NCBI GenBank assembly: GCA_023255355.1
Contig: JALRIU010000253.1
Location: 1 to 7,387 of the forward strand
Direction of reading: 5' to 3'
Length of the DNA stretch: 7,387 bases
Source of the DNA: Pseudomonadales bacterium
GTDB lineage: Bacteria; Pseudomonadota; Gammaproteobacteria; Pseudomonadales; JAHEIH01
In this document: positions 1-6,671 of the stretch, one piece after another
How positions within the stretch are numbered: the stretch's first letter is position 1
Layout of the letters: each line of letters opens with the position of its first letter
Made by a program: the position numbers and the translations under genes
The notes under the pieces: model-generated
The model's database searches: none
Told to the model about the DNA's origin: nothing
What the model saw: only the letters and a program-made list of their open reading frames with translations

Positions 1-138
1 ATAGATGTCGCCGGACCGGCTTTAGACAATTATGAATTTAGTGATGACGGCGCGGTGCCCATGTGTGTTGATTCCATCGAGGTGTTTAATACCGAAGGCA
101 CCAGGGCCTACAACTGCAACTTTCATAATTTTCTCCTT
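1..138 (+). other. Open plus-strand frame, possible 3' end of an unidentified gene entering the window
   Basis: Frame 1 on the plus strand is open from the first base to TAG at 136-138 (45 codons). The part before position ~66 reads like ordinary protein (IDVAGPALDNYEFSDDGAVP). The part after it only reads antisense through the ligC start, so the coding signal, if real, belongs to roughly the first 66 bases. I do not recognise the protein. It matters mainly because it coincides with the point where ligC homology is lost, as expected if another gene's sequence had been joined there. Confidence 0.2.
22..126 (-). pseudogene. ligC: 5' fragment of a ligC-like dehydrogenase gene, homology lost after ~20 codons
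   Basis: The start is convincing: ATG at 126-124 follows a strong Shine-Dalgarno (AAAGGAG) that begins on the stop codon of ligI, 11 bases downstream of that gene. The first 20 residues, MKVAVVGPGAFGIKHLDGIN, form the first beta strand and GxGxxG-type nucleotide-binding loop of the Gfo/Idh/MocA family. They resemble the N-terminus of LigC, the NADP-dependent 4-carboxy-2-hydroxymuconate-6-semialdehyde dehydrogenase that makes 2-pyrone-4,6-dicarboxylate, the substrate of the neighbouring LigI. After residue 20 the resemblance ends and a TAA at 24-22 closes the frame at 34 codons. The other two minus frames also contain stops before the window edge, so a single frameshift does not rescue it. An intact LigC has about 315 residues. 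Either the gene is truncated by a rearrangement or the sequence is chimeric near position 66. The family call is inferred from a short stretch. Confidence 0.55.
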
Positions 139-1028
139 TAGTCGGCCCAGTACAAGGCCATTGGATTATCGACTAATAGTTTTTGCTGTAGCTCTTCAGT
201 GACAGCAATATGTGGAATCACATCAACCAAATGACCATCATCGGGCATGTGGTTTTTCATGTTGGGATGCGGCCAATCGGTGCCCCACAACACGCGGTCA
301 GGAAATAGCTCAACGATTTTGCGCGCAAACGGCACAACGTCTGAGTAATTTGGTGGACCTTCTTGCGACAAACGCTCAGGACAACTCACTTTTGACCAAA
401 AATTAGGGTTCTCTTGCATCAATTTAATGAACAAACCAAATTCGGGGCCATCGACATCTTTGGATACATCAGGTCGACCCATGTGATCAACAACCACTGT
501 GGTAGGCAGCGATGTAAAGAAATCGTATAGCTCAGGTAGCTCTTGTGCCTCGAAGTAAATCACAATATGCCAACCCAAGTTCTTGATGCGATTAGCAATG
601 CTTTGTAATGAATCGAATGGCAAAGCATCCACTAAACGCTTCACAAAATTAAAGCGGACACCCCGCACACCGGCGGCGTGCAAGGCTTGTAACTCTTCAT
701 CGGTGACAGAGGCTTTGACCGTTGCCACGCCACGCGCCAAACCATTTGAATGATTTAAAGCATCAACTAAGGCGCGATTATCGGCACCGTGACAAGTGGC
801 TTGCACGATGACATTTCTGCTAAAGCCCAGGTAGTCACGCAATGCCCAAAGCTGATCTTTTGAAGCGTCGCAAGGTGTGTATTTGCGTTCAGGGGCAAAA
901 GGAAAATCATCACCAGGTCCAAACACATGACAATGCGCATCAACCGCGCCAGCAGGGGGTACATACGAAGGTTTGCTAGGCGATTGGTGCCAATGCAACC
1001 AATCACTATCAGGAGTAAAAGCGGCCAT
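138..1028 (-). CDS. ligI: 2-pyrone-4,6-dicarboxylate hydrolase (LigI/PmdD type)
   Basis: Predicted to hydrolyse the lactone 2-pyrone-4,6-dicarboxylate to 4-oxalomesaconate in the cytoplasm (protocatechuate 4,5-cleavage pathway). The 296-residue protein has the length and features of this amidohydrolase-superfamily enzyme, which works without a bound metal. Visible are the HxH motif at the end of strand 1 (DAHCH, H32 and H34), Tyr50, Tyr158, a His in VVDHMGRP (H182), the SCPERLS arginine (R219), and the catalytic Asp in LWGTDWPHP (D251). These match the positions I recall for Sphingobium LigI within one to three residues. The ATG at 1028-1026 overlaps the ligJ stop by one base (TAATG), with only a weak purine-rich site upstream, so translation is probably coupled. 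The ligC ribosome-binding site lies over its own TAA stop. No key residue is missing. Confidence 0.93.
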   Translation of the reverse strand: MAAFTPDSDWLHWHQSPSKPSYVPPAGAVDAHCHVFGPGDDFPFAPERKYTPCDASKDQLWALRDYLGFSRNVIVQATCHGADNRALVDALNHSNGLARGVATVKASVTDEELQALHAAGVRGVRFNFVKRLVDALPFDSLQSIANRIKNLGWHIVIYFEAQELPELYDFFTSLPTTVVVDHMGRPDVSKDVDGPEFGLFIKLMQENPNFWSKVSCPERLSQEGPPNYSDVVPFARKIVELFPDRVLWGTDWPHPNMKNHMPDDGHLVDVIPHIAVTEELQQKLLVDNPMALYWAD

Positions 1029-2065
1029 TAAAATGTCATCCCCGGTTTACCCATTGCTGTCAAACGTGCATCTAAACGAGGATAAACGCGACGTGCGTTG
1101 CCTTCGAACACGTTGTAACGCTCTTGTTCAGTGAGATCCAAGGCATCTAGATAACGTTTTGTATCATCAAAATAATTGCCGGTTTGCGGATCAATACCAC
1201 GCACTGCGCCCACCATTTCAGAACCGAATAGAATATTCTTGTTGTCGATCACTTTGAATAACAAATCAATACCAGGCTGATGATAAACACAGGTATCAAA
1301 GAACACGTTTTTCATAACGTGCTGATCGAGTGGAGGCTGCTTCAACATGTCAGCCAAACCACGGTAGCGACCCCAGTGATAAGGCACTGCACCGCCGCCA
1401 TGAGGAATAATGAAACGCAACTCAGGGAAGTCTTTAAACAAATCACCTTGGATAAACTGCATAAAGGCAGTGGTATCAGCGTTGATATAATGCGCGCCGG
1501 TGGCGTGGAAGTTGTGATTACAAGAACCAGACACATGAATCATAGCAGGCACATCGAGCTCGACCATTTTCTCGTAAAACGGGTACCAGCTTTTATCGGT
1601 CAACGGCGCTGATGTCCAGTGACCGCCCGATGGATCCGGATTGAGGTTACAACCAACAAAGCCTAGCTCATTAACACAACGCTCTAACTCTTCAATAGAG
1701 TTTTCAATAGGAACGCCTGGTGATTGAGGTAATTGGCAAACACCAATGAACGTTTCTGGGTAAAGGTCTACCACGCGCTTGATTAAATCGTTACAAGCAG
1801 CTGTCCACTGCCGAGACACCTGTTCGTTACCGACATGGTGTGCCATCGTCGAAGCACGGGGTGAAAAAATGGTCATATCCGCACCGCGCTCTTTCAATAA
1901 ACGTAGTTGGTTCTTCTCGATTGATTCACGAATTTCGTCATCGCTGATCACCGGCGGACGAGGAAGCTCAGCACCGCTCTTAAATGCAGCGATTTGTGCT
2001 TCGCGAAACACCTGATGGGGCTCAGGTGCAGTAGTGTAGTGACCGTGACAGTCAATAATTAACAT
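1028..2065 (-). CDS. ligJ: 4-oxalomesaconate hydratase (LigJ type)
   Basis: Predicted to add water to the 4-oxalomesaconate isomer made by the GalD-like enzyme, giving 4-carboxy-4-hydroxy-2-oxoadipate, the substrate of the LigK aldolase. The 345 residues form an amidohydrolase-fold (amidohydrolase_2) protein of the usual LigJ length. The metal-site HxH motif is at the extreme N-terminus (DCHGH, H7 and H9). Further candidate ligands or catalytic residues are H177 (AMIHVSG), H222 (IIPHGGG) and E283 (LFGSEMVG), in the order described for the zinc enzyme LigJ. It starts with ATG at 2065, preceded by AAGGAG seven bases upstream. The start overlaps the end of the upstream dehydrogenase gene by seven bases (ATGTTAA). 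A GalB-type hydratase, which belongs to an unrelated family, is excluded by the amidohydrolase fold. Confidence 0.93.
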   Translation of the reverse strand: MLIIDCHGHYTTAPEPHQVFREAQIAAFKSGAELPRPPVISDDEIRESIEKNQLRLLKERGADMTIFSPRASTMAHHVGNEQVSRQWTAACNDLIKRVVDLYPETFIGVCQLPQSPGVPIENSIEELERCVNELGFVGCNLNPDPSGGHWTSAPLTDKSWYPFYEKMVELDVPAMIHVSGSCNHNFHATGAHYINADTTAFMQFIQGDLFKDFPELRFIIPHGGGAVPYHWGRYRGLADMLKQPPLDQHVMKNVFFDTCVYHQPGIDLLFKVIDNKNILFGSEMVGAVRGIDPQTGNYFDDTKRYLDALDLTEQERYNVFEGNARRVYPRLDARLTAMGKPGMTF

Positions 2066-2964
2066 GGAGCTACTCCTTGTGATTCTATTTGCTGACGAAT
2101 CGATGTCAGCATGGCGGATAATTCTTTTTCATTAAGTGCGCTATTAAATTGCGGTGCCCAATCTTGGCGTTCAACACAGGCAGCACTCATCCAGGGGTCG
2201 ATACCTGCGTCACGCACAGTTTCTGTGACCTCACGCATTTCTTCCGCGCGACGCACACCGTGCAACAGGGACCGAGAAATTAAATAACGGGCGTGTTCTG
2301 ACCAATCAGGACATGGAAATAAGTTATTTAGCGACTTTAATACGGCATCTTCTACGCCATAGTATTTAGCTGCTAACATCGACTCCGTAACCAAGGCTTC
2401 CATACCTTTAATCATGACACTGCGGCACATCTTTGTGGCTGCCGCTTTACCGTATTCAGACGAACAAAACGTCATGCCGCTAAAGCCAAGCTGATGACCG
2501 ACAGCAAGAAACGTTTCTGCATTTGGCCCAGCCAACAATATTGGCGAGGCAATACGTTGGGGATCAATGGGCGACATGACAGCCGCTTCAACAAATCGCC
2601 CAGACTTTTCTGCGACCATCCTAGCAAGGGTCTGTTTGGTGATGGGGGACACCGAATTAAAATCCACAAACCATGCGTTGTATTGCAAACCTGGCAGTAC
2701 GGCTTCAGCAGCGTCAATTGCTTGTTGGGCCGTCACTGCTGAAAGCACTAAGCAGGCCTGACCTAGTAGCGGGGCGGCTTCCACAGCGATAACTCGCGGG
2801 TGACCCGCTAGGGATTTCAAATGGGCGATTGGCTTGCTCTCAGGATGAGCAAACTGCTTATCCCATACTAATATCTCGGCTTGGGTATGCTGCAATAAAT
2901 CCTCGACAAGCCGTACACCGACTTCGCCAAGACCCAGCATGCCAATTCGAGAAATTGAACTCAT
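2059..2964 (-). CDS. NAD(P)-dependent dehydrogenase, 6PGDH-like N-terminal plus DUF1932 C-terminal domain; substrate unknown
   Basis: About 301 residues. The N-terminal Rossmann domain has a clear dinucleotide loop (GMLGLGEVG, residues 8-16) and the DFNSVSP motif typical of beta-hydroxyacid dehydrogenases (about 101-107). The all-helical second half fits DUF1932. The expected catalytic lysine is probably K178 in AATKMCRS. Most relatives have Asn four residues later, but here it is Ser. I place the start at ATG 2964, which overlaps the galD stop as ATGA, rather than the TTG two codons upstream, because that overlap is typical of coupled genes. The gene is embedded in the operon, so it probably acts in the same pathway or on a by-product, but no known step of the 4,5-cleavage pathway needs it. 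CHMS dehydrogenase is assigned to LigC, and the product of hydration is a tertiary alcohol that cannot be oxidised directly. I do not assign a reaction. Confidence 0.85.
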   Translation of the reverse strand: MSSISRIGMLGLGEVGVRLVEDLLQHTQAEILVWDKQFAHPESKPIAHLKSLAGHPRVIAVEAAPLLGQACLVLSAVTAQQAIDAAEAVLPGLQYNAWFVDFNSVSPITKQTLARMVAEKSGRFVEAAVMSPIDPQRIASPILLAGPNAETFLAVGHQLGFSGMTFCSSEYGKAAATKMCRSVMIKGMEALVTESMLAAKYYGVEDAVLKSLNNLFPCPDWSEHARYLISRSLLHGVRRAEEMREVTETVRDAGIDPWMSAACVERQDWAPQFNSALNEKELSAMLTSIRQQIESQGVAPC

Positions 2965-4052
2965 AGCCAAACATCCGCCGCTATGAAGACTTCACCTCGC
3001 ATCAGCATGCGTGCCGTGCGCAAAAGTGCAGCGCGATTCACTACCAAGGTATCCATCGAGGCAGTGCCTACCACATCCATTTCTACCGAAAAGAAACCGG
3101 TGGGATGCTCGACATCCATCATGTGTACGCCGTCCTGTACTGCATTGCCAGTCACACGCTGGGCTACCGAGCCTGGCACAGCACAGGCTGTGGCCACACT
3201 AACAGAGCCAAGAACACCAATGGCTTCATGGACACGGTGAGGGATAAAGGTACGGGTATTTATCAAACCGCCAGCTAAGGCAGGTGATACTAAGCTCATT
3301 TTGGGGACGGTTTTATTGCTAACATCACCCAAATTCATTTTGTGGCCAATTTCTAAACGGATCGCTTCGATGCGCGCCTTCAAATCAGCGTTTGCTTCCA
3401 TCTCGGCCGGGCTTTCATTACCGCTTAAGCCAAAATCGGCAGCGTCTAAAACGACGACGGGCATACCGTTATCGATACAAGTCACCTTCACACCTTGTAC
3501 CTCATCCACTGCGTTTCCAGTGGGTAATAGTGCACCACAACTTGAACCGGCAATATCCAAAAAGTCGGTAGGAATGGGTGCCGAAGTACCAGGTACACCA
3601 TCAATACGAGCCGAACCGCTGTAATTAACTACACCATTAGGTGTTTCAACACGAGCCACGGCGACAGCACCAGTGTTCACCATGTGAATGCGAACATCTG
3701 TCGTCTCACCAGCTATGGCCACCAAGCCGGTTTCAATGGAAAATGGCGCGACACCAGCCAGAATATTGCCACAGTTTTGTGCAGTCGAGACCTCTGCCTT
3801 ATTCACTACAACCTGCACAAACAGGTAGTCGACATCAGCATCCGGACGGGACGAAGGGGACACAATCGCCACCTTGCTAGTCAAAGGATGGGCGCCGCCC
3901 ATGCCGTCGATTTGACGATCATCAGGTGATCCCATAGCTGCCAAAAGCACCGCATTACGCGTCGCTTCATCAGCAGGCAAATCACTGGCCAGAAAATACA
4001 ATCCTTTCGATGTACCGCCACGCATGACAGCACAAGGAATCGCGCGCTGCAT
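2961..4052 (-). CDS. galD: 4-oxalomesaconate tautomerase/isomerase (GalD/LigU, PrpF family)
   Basis: A 363-residue PrpF-family protein with the diaminopimelate-epimerase-like fold in two related halves. It begins with the family signature MRGGTSKG (residues 10-17) and has LTSKVAIV (K60) and NCGN (C94). These residues correspond, with a constant offset of six, to the Lys and Cys I recall as catalytic in LigU. GalD of Pseudomonas putida is described as a keto-enol tautomerase of 4-oxalomesaconate, while LigU of Sphingobium is described as an allylic (1,3-proton) isomerase. The sequence alone does not say which product is made, but pairing with LigJ rather than GalB favours the LigU-type product. 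The length is that of the family. Start ATG 4052 has AAAAGGA six bases upstream and lies two bases after the aldolase stop. Its TGA overlaps the next gene. Confidence 0.92.
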   Translation of the reverse strand: MQRAIPCAVMRGGTSKGLYFLASDLPADEATRNAVLLAAMGSPDDRQIDGMGGAHPLTSKVAIVSPSSRPDADVDYLFVQVVVNKAEVSTAQNCGNILAGVAPFSIETGLVAIAGETTDVRIHMVNTGAVAVARVETPNGVVNYSGSARIDGVPGTSAPIPTDFLDIAGSSCGALLPTGNAVDEVQGVKVTCIDNGMPVVVLDAADFGLSGNESPAEMEANADLKARIEAIRLEIGHKMNLGDVSNKTVPKMSLVSPALAGGLINTRTFIPHRVHEAIGVLGSVSVATACAVPGSVAQRVTGNAVQDGVHMMDVEHPTGFFSVEMDVVGTASMDTLVVNRAALLRTARMLMRGEVFIAADVWL

Positions 4053-4054
4053 AG

Positions 4055-4750
4055 TTAGTCCTTTTGATAATCTTTTTGATCGACGTAAACGAGTCCTTCT
4101 GATGCTAAACGCTCACGCATGTTGTAGATATCTAAGCCCAACTCACCCTTTTCAAAAAGTGGACGCTTACTGGCTTCGTTCTTTTCGCGGGCAAGCATTT
4201 TTTCGTGCACAGCAGCAGCTTCTTTACGGCGCACAACCACCACGCCGTCGTCATCAGCAATGATGACATCGCCTGGATTCACTAAGGCACCAGCGCACAC
4301 CACAGGAATATTTACATTGCCGACGGTTTCTTTCACGGTGCCTTGCGCGAAGATTGCTTTTGACCACACAGGGAAGCCCATCTCGGTTAATGTCGCGACG
4401 TCACGCACGCCTGCATCCATGATTAAACCGCGCACACCGCGCGCTTTAAGAGATGTTGCTAACAAATCGCCAAAATATCCGTCTTCACAGGGACTGGTTG
4501 GTGCAACGACTAAAATATCGCCGGGTTGGCATTGTTCAACCGCCACGTGCAACATCCAGTTATCACCAGGAGCAACTTCTACAGTTACCGCCGTACCAGC
4601 AATACGCGCTGGACGGTAGATAGGACGCATGTAACTAGCAAGCAAGCCCTTACGACCTTGCGCTTCATGGACAGTGGCCACTTCTGCGCCTTGGAATTTT
4701 TCTACGATGTCCGCATCGGTACGAACAATATTGGTAACACAAACACCCAT
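4055..4750 (-). CDS. ligK: 4-carboxy-4-hydroxy-2-oxoadipate aldolase (LigK/GalC, RraA-like fold)
   Basis: Predicted class II, divalent-metal-dependent aldolase that splits 4-carboxy-4-hydroxy-2-oxoadipate into pyruvate and oxaloacetate, the last step of the pathway. Such enzymes often also decarboxylate oxaloacetate. The RraA-like fold is recognisable, and the diagnostic D-X20-R-D motif is exact: D95 in GYFGDLL, then R116 and D117 in MDAGVRD, which hold the metal and pyruvate. A GD-x-x-x-ADDDGV segment follows around 160-170. I choose ATG 4750 (231 residues, the normal family length) over a TTG five codons upstream, because the Shine-Dalgarno GAGAGGA lies between the two and would be inside the gene if the TTG were used. 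It is the first gene of the operon, divergent from the LysR gene. The sequence gives no reason to doubt activity. Confidence 0.93.
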   Translation of the reverse strand: MGVCVTNIVRTDADIVEKFQGAEVATVHEAQGRKGLLASYMRPIYRPARIAGTAVTVEVAPGDNWMLHVAVEQCQPGDILVVAPTSPCEDGYFGDLLATSLKARGVRGLIMDAGVRDVATLTEMGFPVWSKAIFAQGTVKETVGNVNIPVVCAGALVNPGDVIIADDDGVVVVRRKEAAAVHEKMLAREKNEASKRPLFEKGELGLDIYNMRERLASEGLVYVDQKDYQKD

Positions 4751-4756
4751 GATTAG

Positions 4757-4763
4757 TCCTCTC
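4757..4763 (-). promoter_or_regulatory. Ribosome-binding site that fixes the ligK start
   Basis: GAGAGGA on the minus strand, six bases before ATG 4750. It rules out the in-frame TTG at 4765-4763, which overlaps the site itself. Confidence 0.8.
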
Positions 4764-4775
4764 AAAATGGAGCGG

Positions 4776-4804
4776 AGATTATGAACTGGACAAATGTGAC
4801 AATC
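4776..4804 (-). promoter_or_regulatory. Candidate operon promoter upstream of ligK
   Basis: On the minus strand a TAATCT -10 hexamer (4781-4776) has a poor -35 (GATTGT, 4804-4799) 17 bases upstream; TTGTCA gives a better -35 at a 15-base spacing. Transcription would begin near 4769, leaving a leader of about 19 bases before ligK. A weak -35 is what one expects of a promoter that needs an activator, here the divergent LysR protein. Inferred from hexamer matching only. Confidence 0.4.
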
Positions 4805-4821
4805 CCGTTCAAAATTCGCCC

Positions 4822-4840
4822 AATCTAATAAGATTTATCT
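4822..4840. promoter_or_regulatory. Candidate LysR-type binding site: two overlapping inverted repeats
   Basis: AATCT-AATA-AGATT (4822-4835) is a perfect inverted repeat. It shares its right arm with a second one, AGAT-TT-ATCT (4831-4840). The pair lies in the 96-base divergent gap between ligK and the LysR gene, about 53 to 71 bases upstream of the inferred operon start site. LysR-type activators commonly bind their recognition site around -65 and repress their own promoter from the same place. The site ends seven bases before the LysR start codon, which fits autorepression. The binding role is inferred. Confidence 0.45.
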
Positions 4841-4846
4841 ATACCC

Positions 4847-6043
4847 ATGCAAACTGAACTGCTCAATATCAGACACATACAGGCACTTATATATGCGGCA
4901 CACAGCGGCAGCCTGCACGATGCCGCGGAAAGAGTCTTTTTATCTCAGCCTGCGGTTTCACAAGGCATACAGAAACTTGAACAACAATTAGGCTGTACTT
5001 TATTAGAACGTTCGAAACGAGGCACAATGCCAACCCCCGAGGCAGAAATCTTTATTACTCGCGCCGAGCGTGCCTTGCGCTGGATCAATAGAATCAGCCT
5101 ACTGCTTGATAAAAAAAGACCCGAAATAAAATACACACGCCTATTAAGTGCAGCCCAACTACGCATATTTAGTCGTGTCGTAGACACTGAGAACTTTAAA
5201 CGCGCAGCCATTAGTCTTGGCCTTACCCAACCAACCATCACTCGTACAATCAATGATATTGAAGCGATCTGCGAACAACATTTCTTCCATCGCTCACCCT
5301 TTGGCGTACAACCCAATCACGCGGCCAAGAATATCGCCCGAGTTTGCGATATCTATTTCAGTGAAATGAAACAGGCTATCACTAGCCTACAAGAAGCCCA
5401 AGGCATGCATAAGGGGGAACTGGTGGTAGGAAGTTTGCCACTCGCGAGAACGGACTGGGTACCTTCTGCTGTGATTCGCCTGTTAAAGGAATATCCTAAC
5501 TGCAAGGTAAGTATTCAGGATGGTCCTTATGATTCACAGTTACACGAACTGCATCATGGCCGCATTGATATCATCGTGGGCGCCTTGCGGCCCAAAATTA
5601 GCAGCAACGAATTAGCGCAGCATAAACTATTTGATGAATTGTTAGATGTCGTTGTGAGACAGGATCATCCACTAGCACAGTTAGCCACTATCGACATTAA
5701 TGACCTTGCCAAATTGGCTTGGATTGTGCCCCGTGAAGGGACGCCAGCACGCCAAGTTTTCAAAAATCTATTTACTGATGCAGGCCTTTCGATACCCATC
5801 AATCCAGTTGAATGTAGCTCGCTTGTTGCCATTAGAAAATTGTTAATGAGTAGCGACCGTGCCACCCTCTTGTCGCAAAGACAAGTTGCCGTCGATGTAG
5901 ACAACGGTAGCTTAGCTATATTGCCAATTATTTTGCCAGGCACCGGTCGAGATATTGGTTATACCACTCGCAAAGAGTGGGAACCCACGCAACTGCAGCG
6001 CAGGTTCTTAGAGCTTTTGATTGAAGAGGCGTCGCTGAATTAG
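4847..6043 (+). CDS. LysR-family transcriptional regulator with two N-terminal HTH domains
   Basis: 398 residues, about 95 longer than an ordinary LysR regulator. The extra length is a second winged-HTH domain. The first HTH spans about 8-66 (recognition helix region SQPAVSQGIQKLEQQLG) and is followed by a helical linker. The second spans about 103-162 (TQPTITRTINDIEAICE) and leads into another linker helix. The effector-binding domain runs from about 188 (KGELVVGSLPLARTDWVPSAV) to 395. The two HTH copies align over their whole length but differ at most positions, so the duplication or fusion is old. Its divergent position and the palindromes in the gap suggest it activates the ligK-ligC operon in response to a pathway intermediate, as LigR or GalR do elsewhere; this is inference. 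The start ATG 4847 has no recognisable Shine-Dalgarno, but it leaves the usual few residues before the first helix. Confidence 0.92.
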   Translation: MQTELLNIRHIQALIYAAHSGSLHDAAERVFLSQPAVSQGIQKLEQQLGCTLLERSKRGTMPTPEAEIFITRAERALRWINRISLLLDKKRPEIKYTRLLSAAQLRIFSRVVDTENFKRAAISLGLTQPTITRTINDIEAICEQHFFHRSPFGVQPNHAAKNIARVCDIYFSEMKQAITSLQEAQGMHKGELVVGSLPLARTDWVPSAVIRLLKEYPNCKVSIQDGPYDSQLHELHHGRIDIIVGALRPKISSNELAQHKLFDELLDVVVRQDHPLAQLATIDINDLAKLAWIVPREGTPARQVFKNLFTDAGLSIPINPVECSSLVAIRKLLMSSDRATLLSQRQVAVDVDNGSLAILPIILPGTGRDIGYTTRKEWEPTQLQRRFLELLIEEASLN

Positions 6044-6051
6044 CGACTAAT
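6031..6051. terminator. Two alternative hairpins across the convergent stop codons, weak terminator candidate
   Basis: GTCGCT-GAATT-AGCGAC (6031-6047) is a 6-base-pair stem with a 5-base loop. It overlaps a second perfect repeat, ATTAG-CGA-CTAAT (6039-6051), which contains the stop codons of both the LysR and TetR genes. Neither has a following T tract on either strand, so intrinsic termination is doubtful. Only three bases separate the two genes, so any terminator must lie inside them. Confidence 0.25.
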
Positions 6052-6616
6052 GAGCTGCTATCGAAGCATACATCGTTTGCGTAATAGGTTTGGTATACCC
6101 CAAACGCGATGTCATGGCGAGATCCGCACTAGGTAACGAATGTAAAACCGATTCAGGCGTCACACTGTCCTTGTCACCCCAGTAGCCCAACATATGTGCA
6201 TGGCGGTAGGATTTAAGATCCTGACCGGGATCGACAAAGAAGCGGCGGAAAATACCATCAGATATACGAAGGTTCATCCACAACATATAAAAGGGCTCAT
6301 CCACAGCACGCAAAAACTTATGCAGACTCAATAATTGCTGCTCACGTTCAGCCCCAGAGATATCAGTACGAAGCAAAATCTTTTTGAACATATATTCGTA
6401 GGTCGCAACGATGATACCTTCTTTTGCGTGGAAGTATTGATACAAAGAACTATTACAAATACCTACACGATCAATCATTGGCGCCAGTGAACCATGAGGT
6501 GACCAGCCATCCATCAGCATGGTTTCGCAGGTTTCTAAGACAGATAAAACTAAAATTGCTGAACGTGTTTGCTGTGGTACTTTTTTTGGCAACAACATTT
6601 CTACAGGGATATTCAT
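6047..6616 (-). CDS. TetR/AcrR-family transcriptional regulator
   Basis: 189 residues, the usual size of a TetR repressor. The N-terminal DNA-binding domain lies at about 16-75, with the turn and recognition helix at GICNSSLYQYFHAKEGI (52-68), close to the family pattern GVsxgtLYxhFxxKegL. The remaining ~115 residues are the helical ligand-binding and dimer domain, which diverges too quickly between members to suggest a ligand. ATG 6616 has GAGGT five bases upstream. The gene is convergent with the LysR gene and divergent from the metF-like gene. The 491-base region upstream contains several inverted repeats that could be its operators, so autorepression and control of metF are likely. A direct role in the lig operon is possible but not shown. 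Confidence 0.85.
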   Translation of the reverse strand: MNIPVEMLLPKKVPQQTRSAILVLSVLETCETMLMDGWSPHGSLAPMIDRVGICNSSLYQYFHAKEGIIVATYEYMFKKILLRTDISGAEREQQLLSLHKFLRAVDEPFYMLWMNLRISDGIFRRFFVDPGQDLKSYRHAHMLGYWGDKDSVTPESVLHSLPSADLAMTSRLGYTKPITQTMYASIAAH

Positions 6617-6635
6617 GTCGACCTCATTTTTTAGA

Positions 6636-6657
6636 ATTATAAAGAAGTAATCTTCTT
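6636..6657 (-). promoter_or_regulatory. Perfect TATAAT box next to a palindrome, proximal tetR promoter/operator candidate
   Basis: On the minus strand a consensus -10, TATAAT (6641-6636), lies about 20 bases before the tetR start codon. The inverted repeat AAGAAG-TAAT-CTTCTT (6642-6657) abuts it and fills what would be the -10/-35 spacer, a classical place for TetR autorepression. The corresponding -35 (AGTATT) is poor, so the promoter is tentative. Confidence 0.4.
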
Positions 6658-6671
6658 AAATACTCAGGCTT

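Noticed and set aside
1..126. Simple frameshift as the explanation for the broken ligC
   Set aside because: All three minus frames hit stops before the window edge and none resumes LigC-like sequence after residue 20.
1280..1612. 110-codon plus-strand frame inside ligJ
   Set aside because: Antisense to strongly conserved LigJ sequence, with no ribosome-binding site or recognisable domain.
2965..2970. TTG start two codons upstream for the DUF1932 dehydrogenase
   Set aside because: The ATG at 2964 makes a standard ATGA overlap with the galD stop, so it is preferred.
4260..4619. 119-codon plus-strand frame inside ligK
   Set aside because: Mirror of the ligK coding frame; low-complexity composition and no homology that I recognise.
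4751..4765. TTG start five codons upstream for ligK
   Set aside because: The Shine-Dalgarno lies between the TTG and the ATG at 4750, and the ATG gives the usual family length.
4945..5316. 123-codon minus-strand frame inside the LysR gene
   Set aside because: Antisense to the two HTH domains; it has no independent support.
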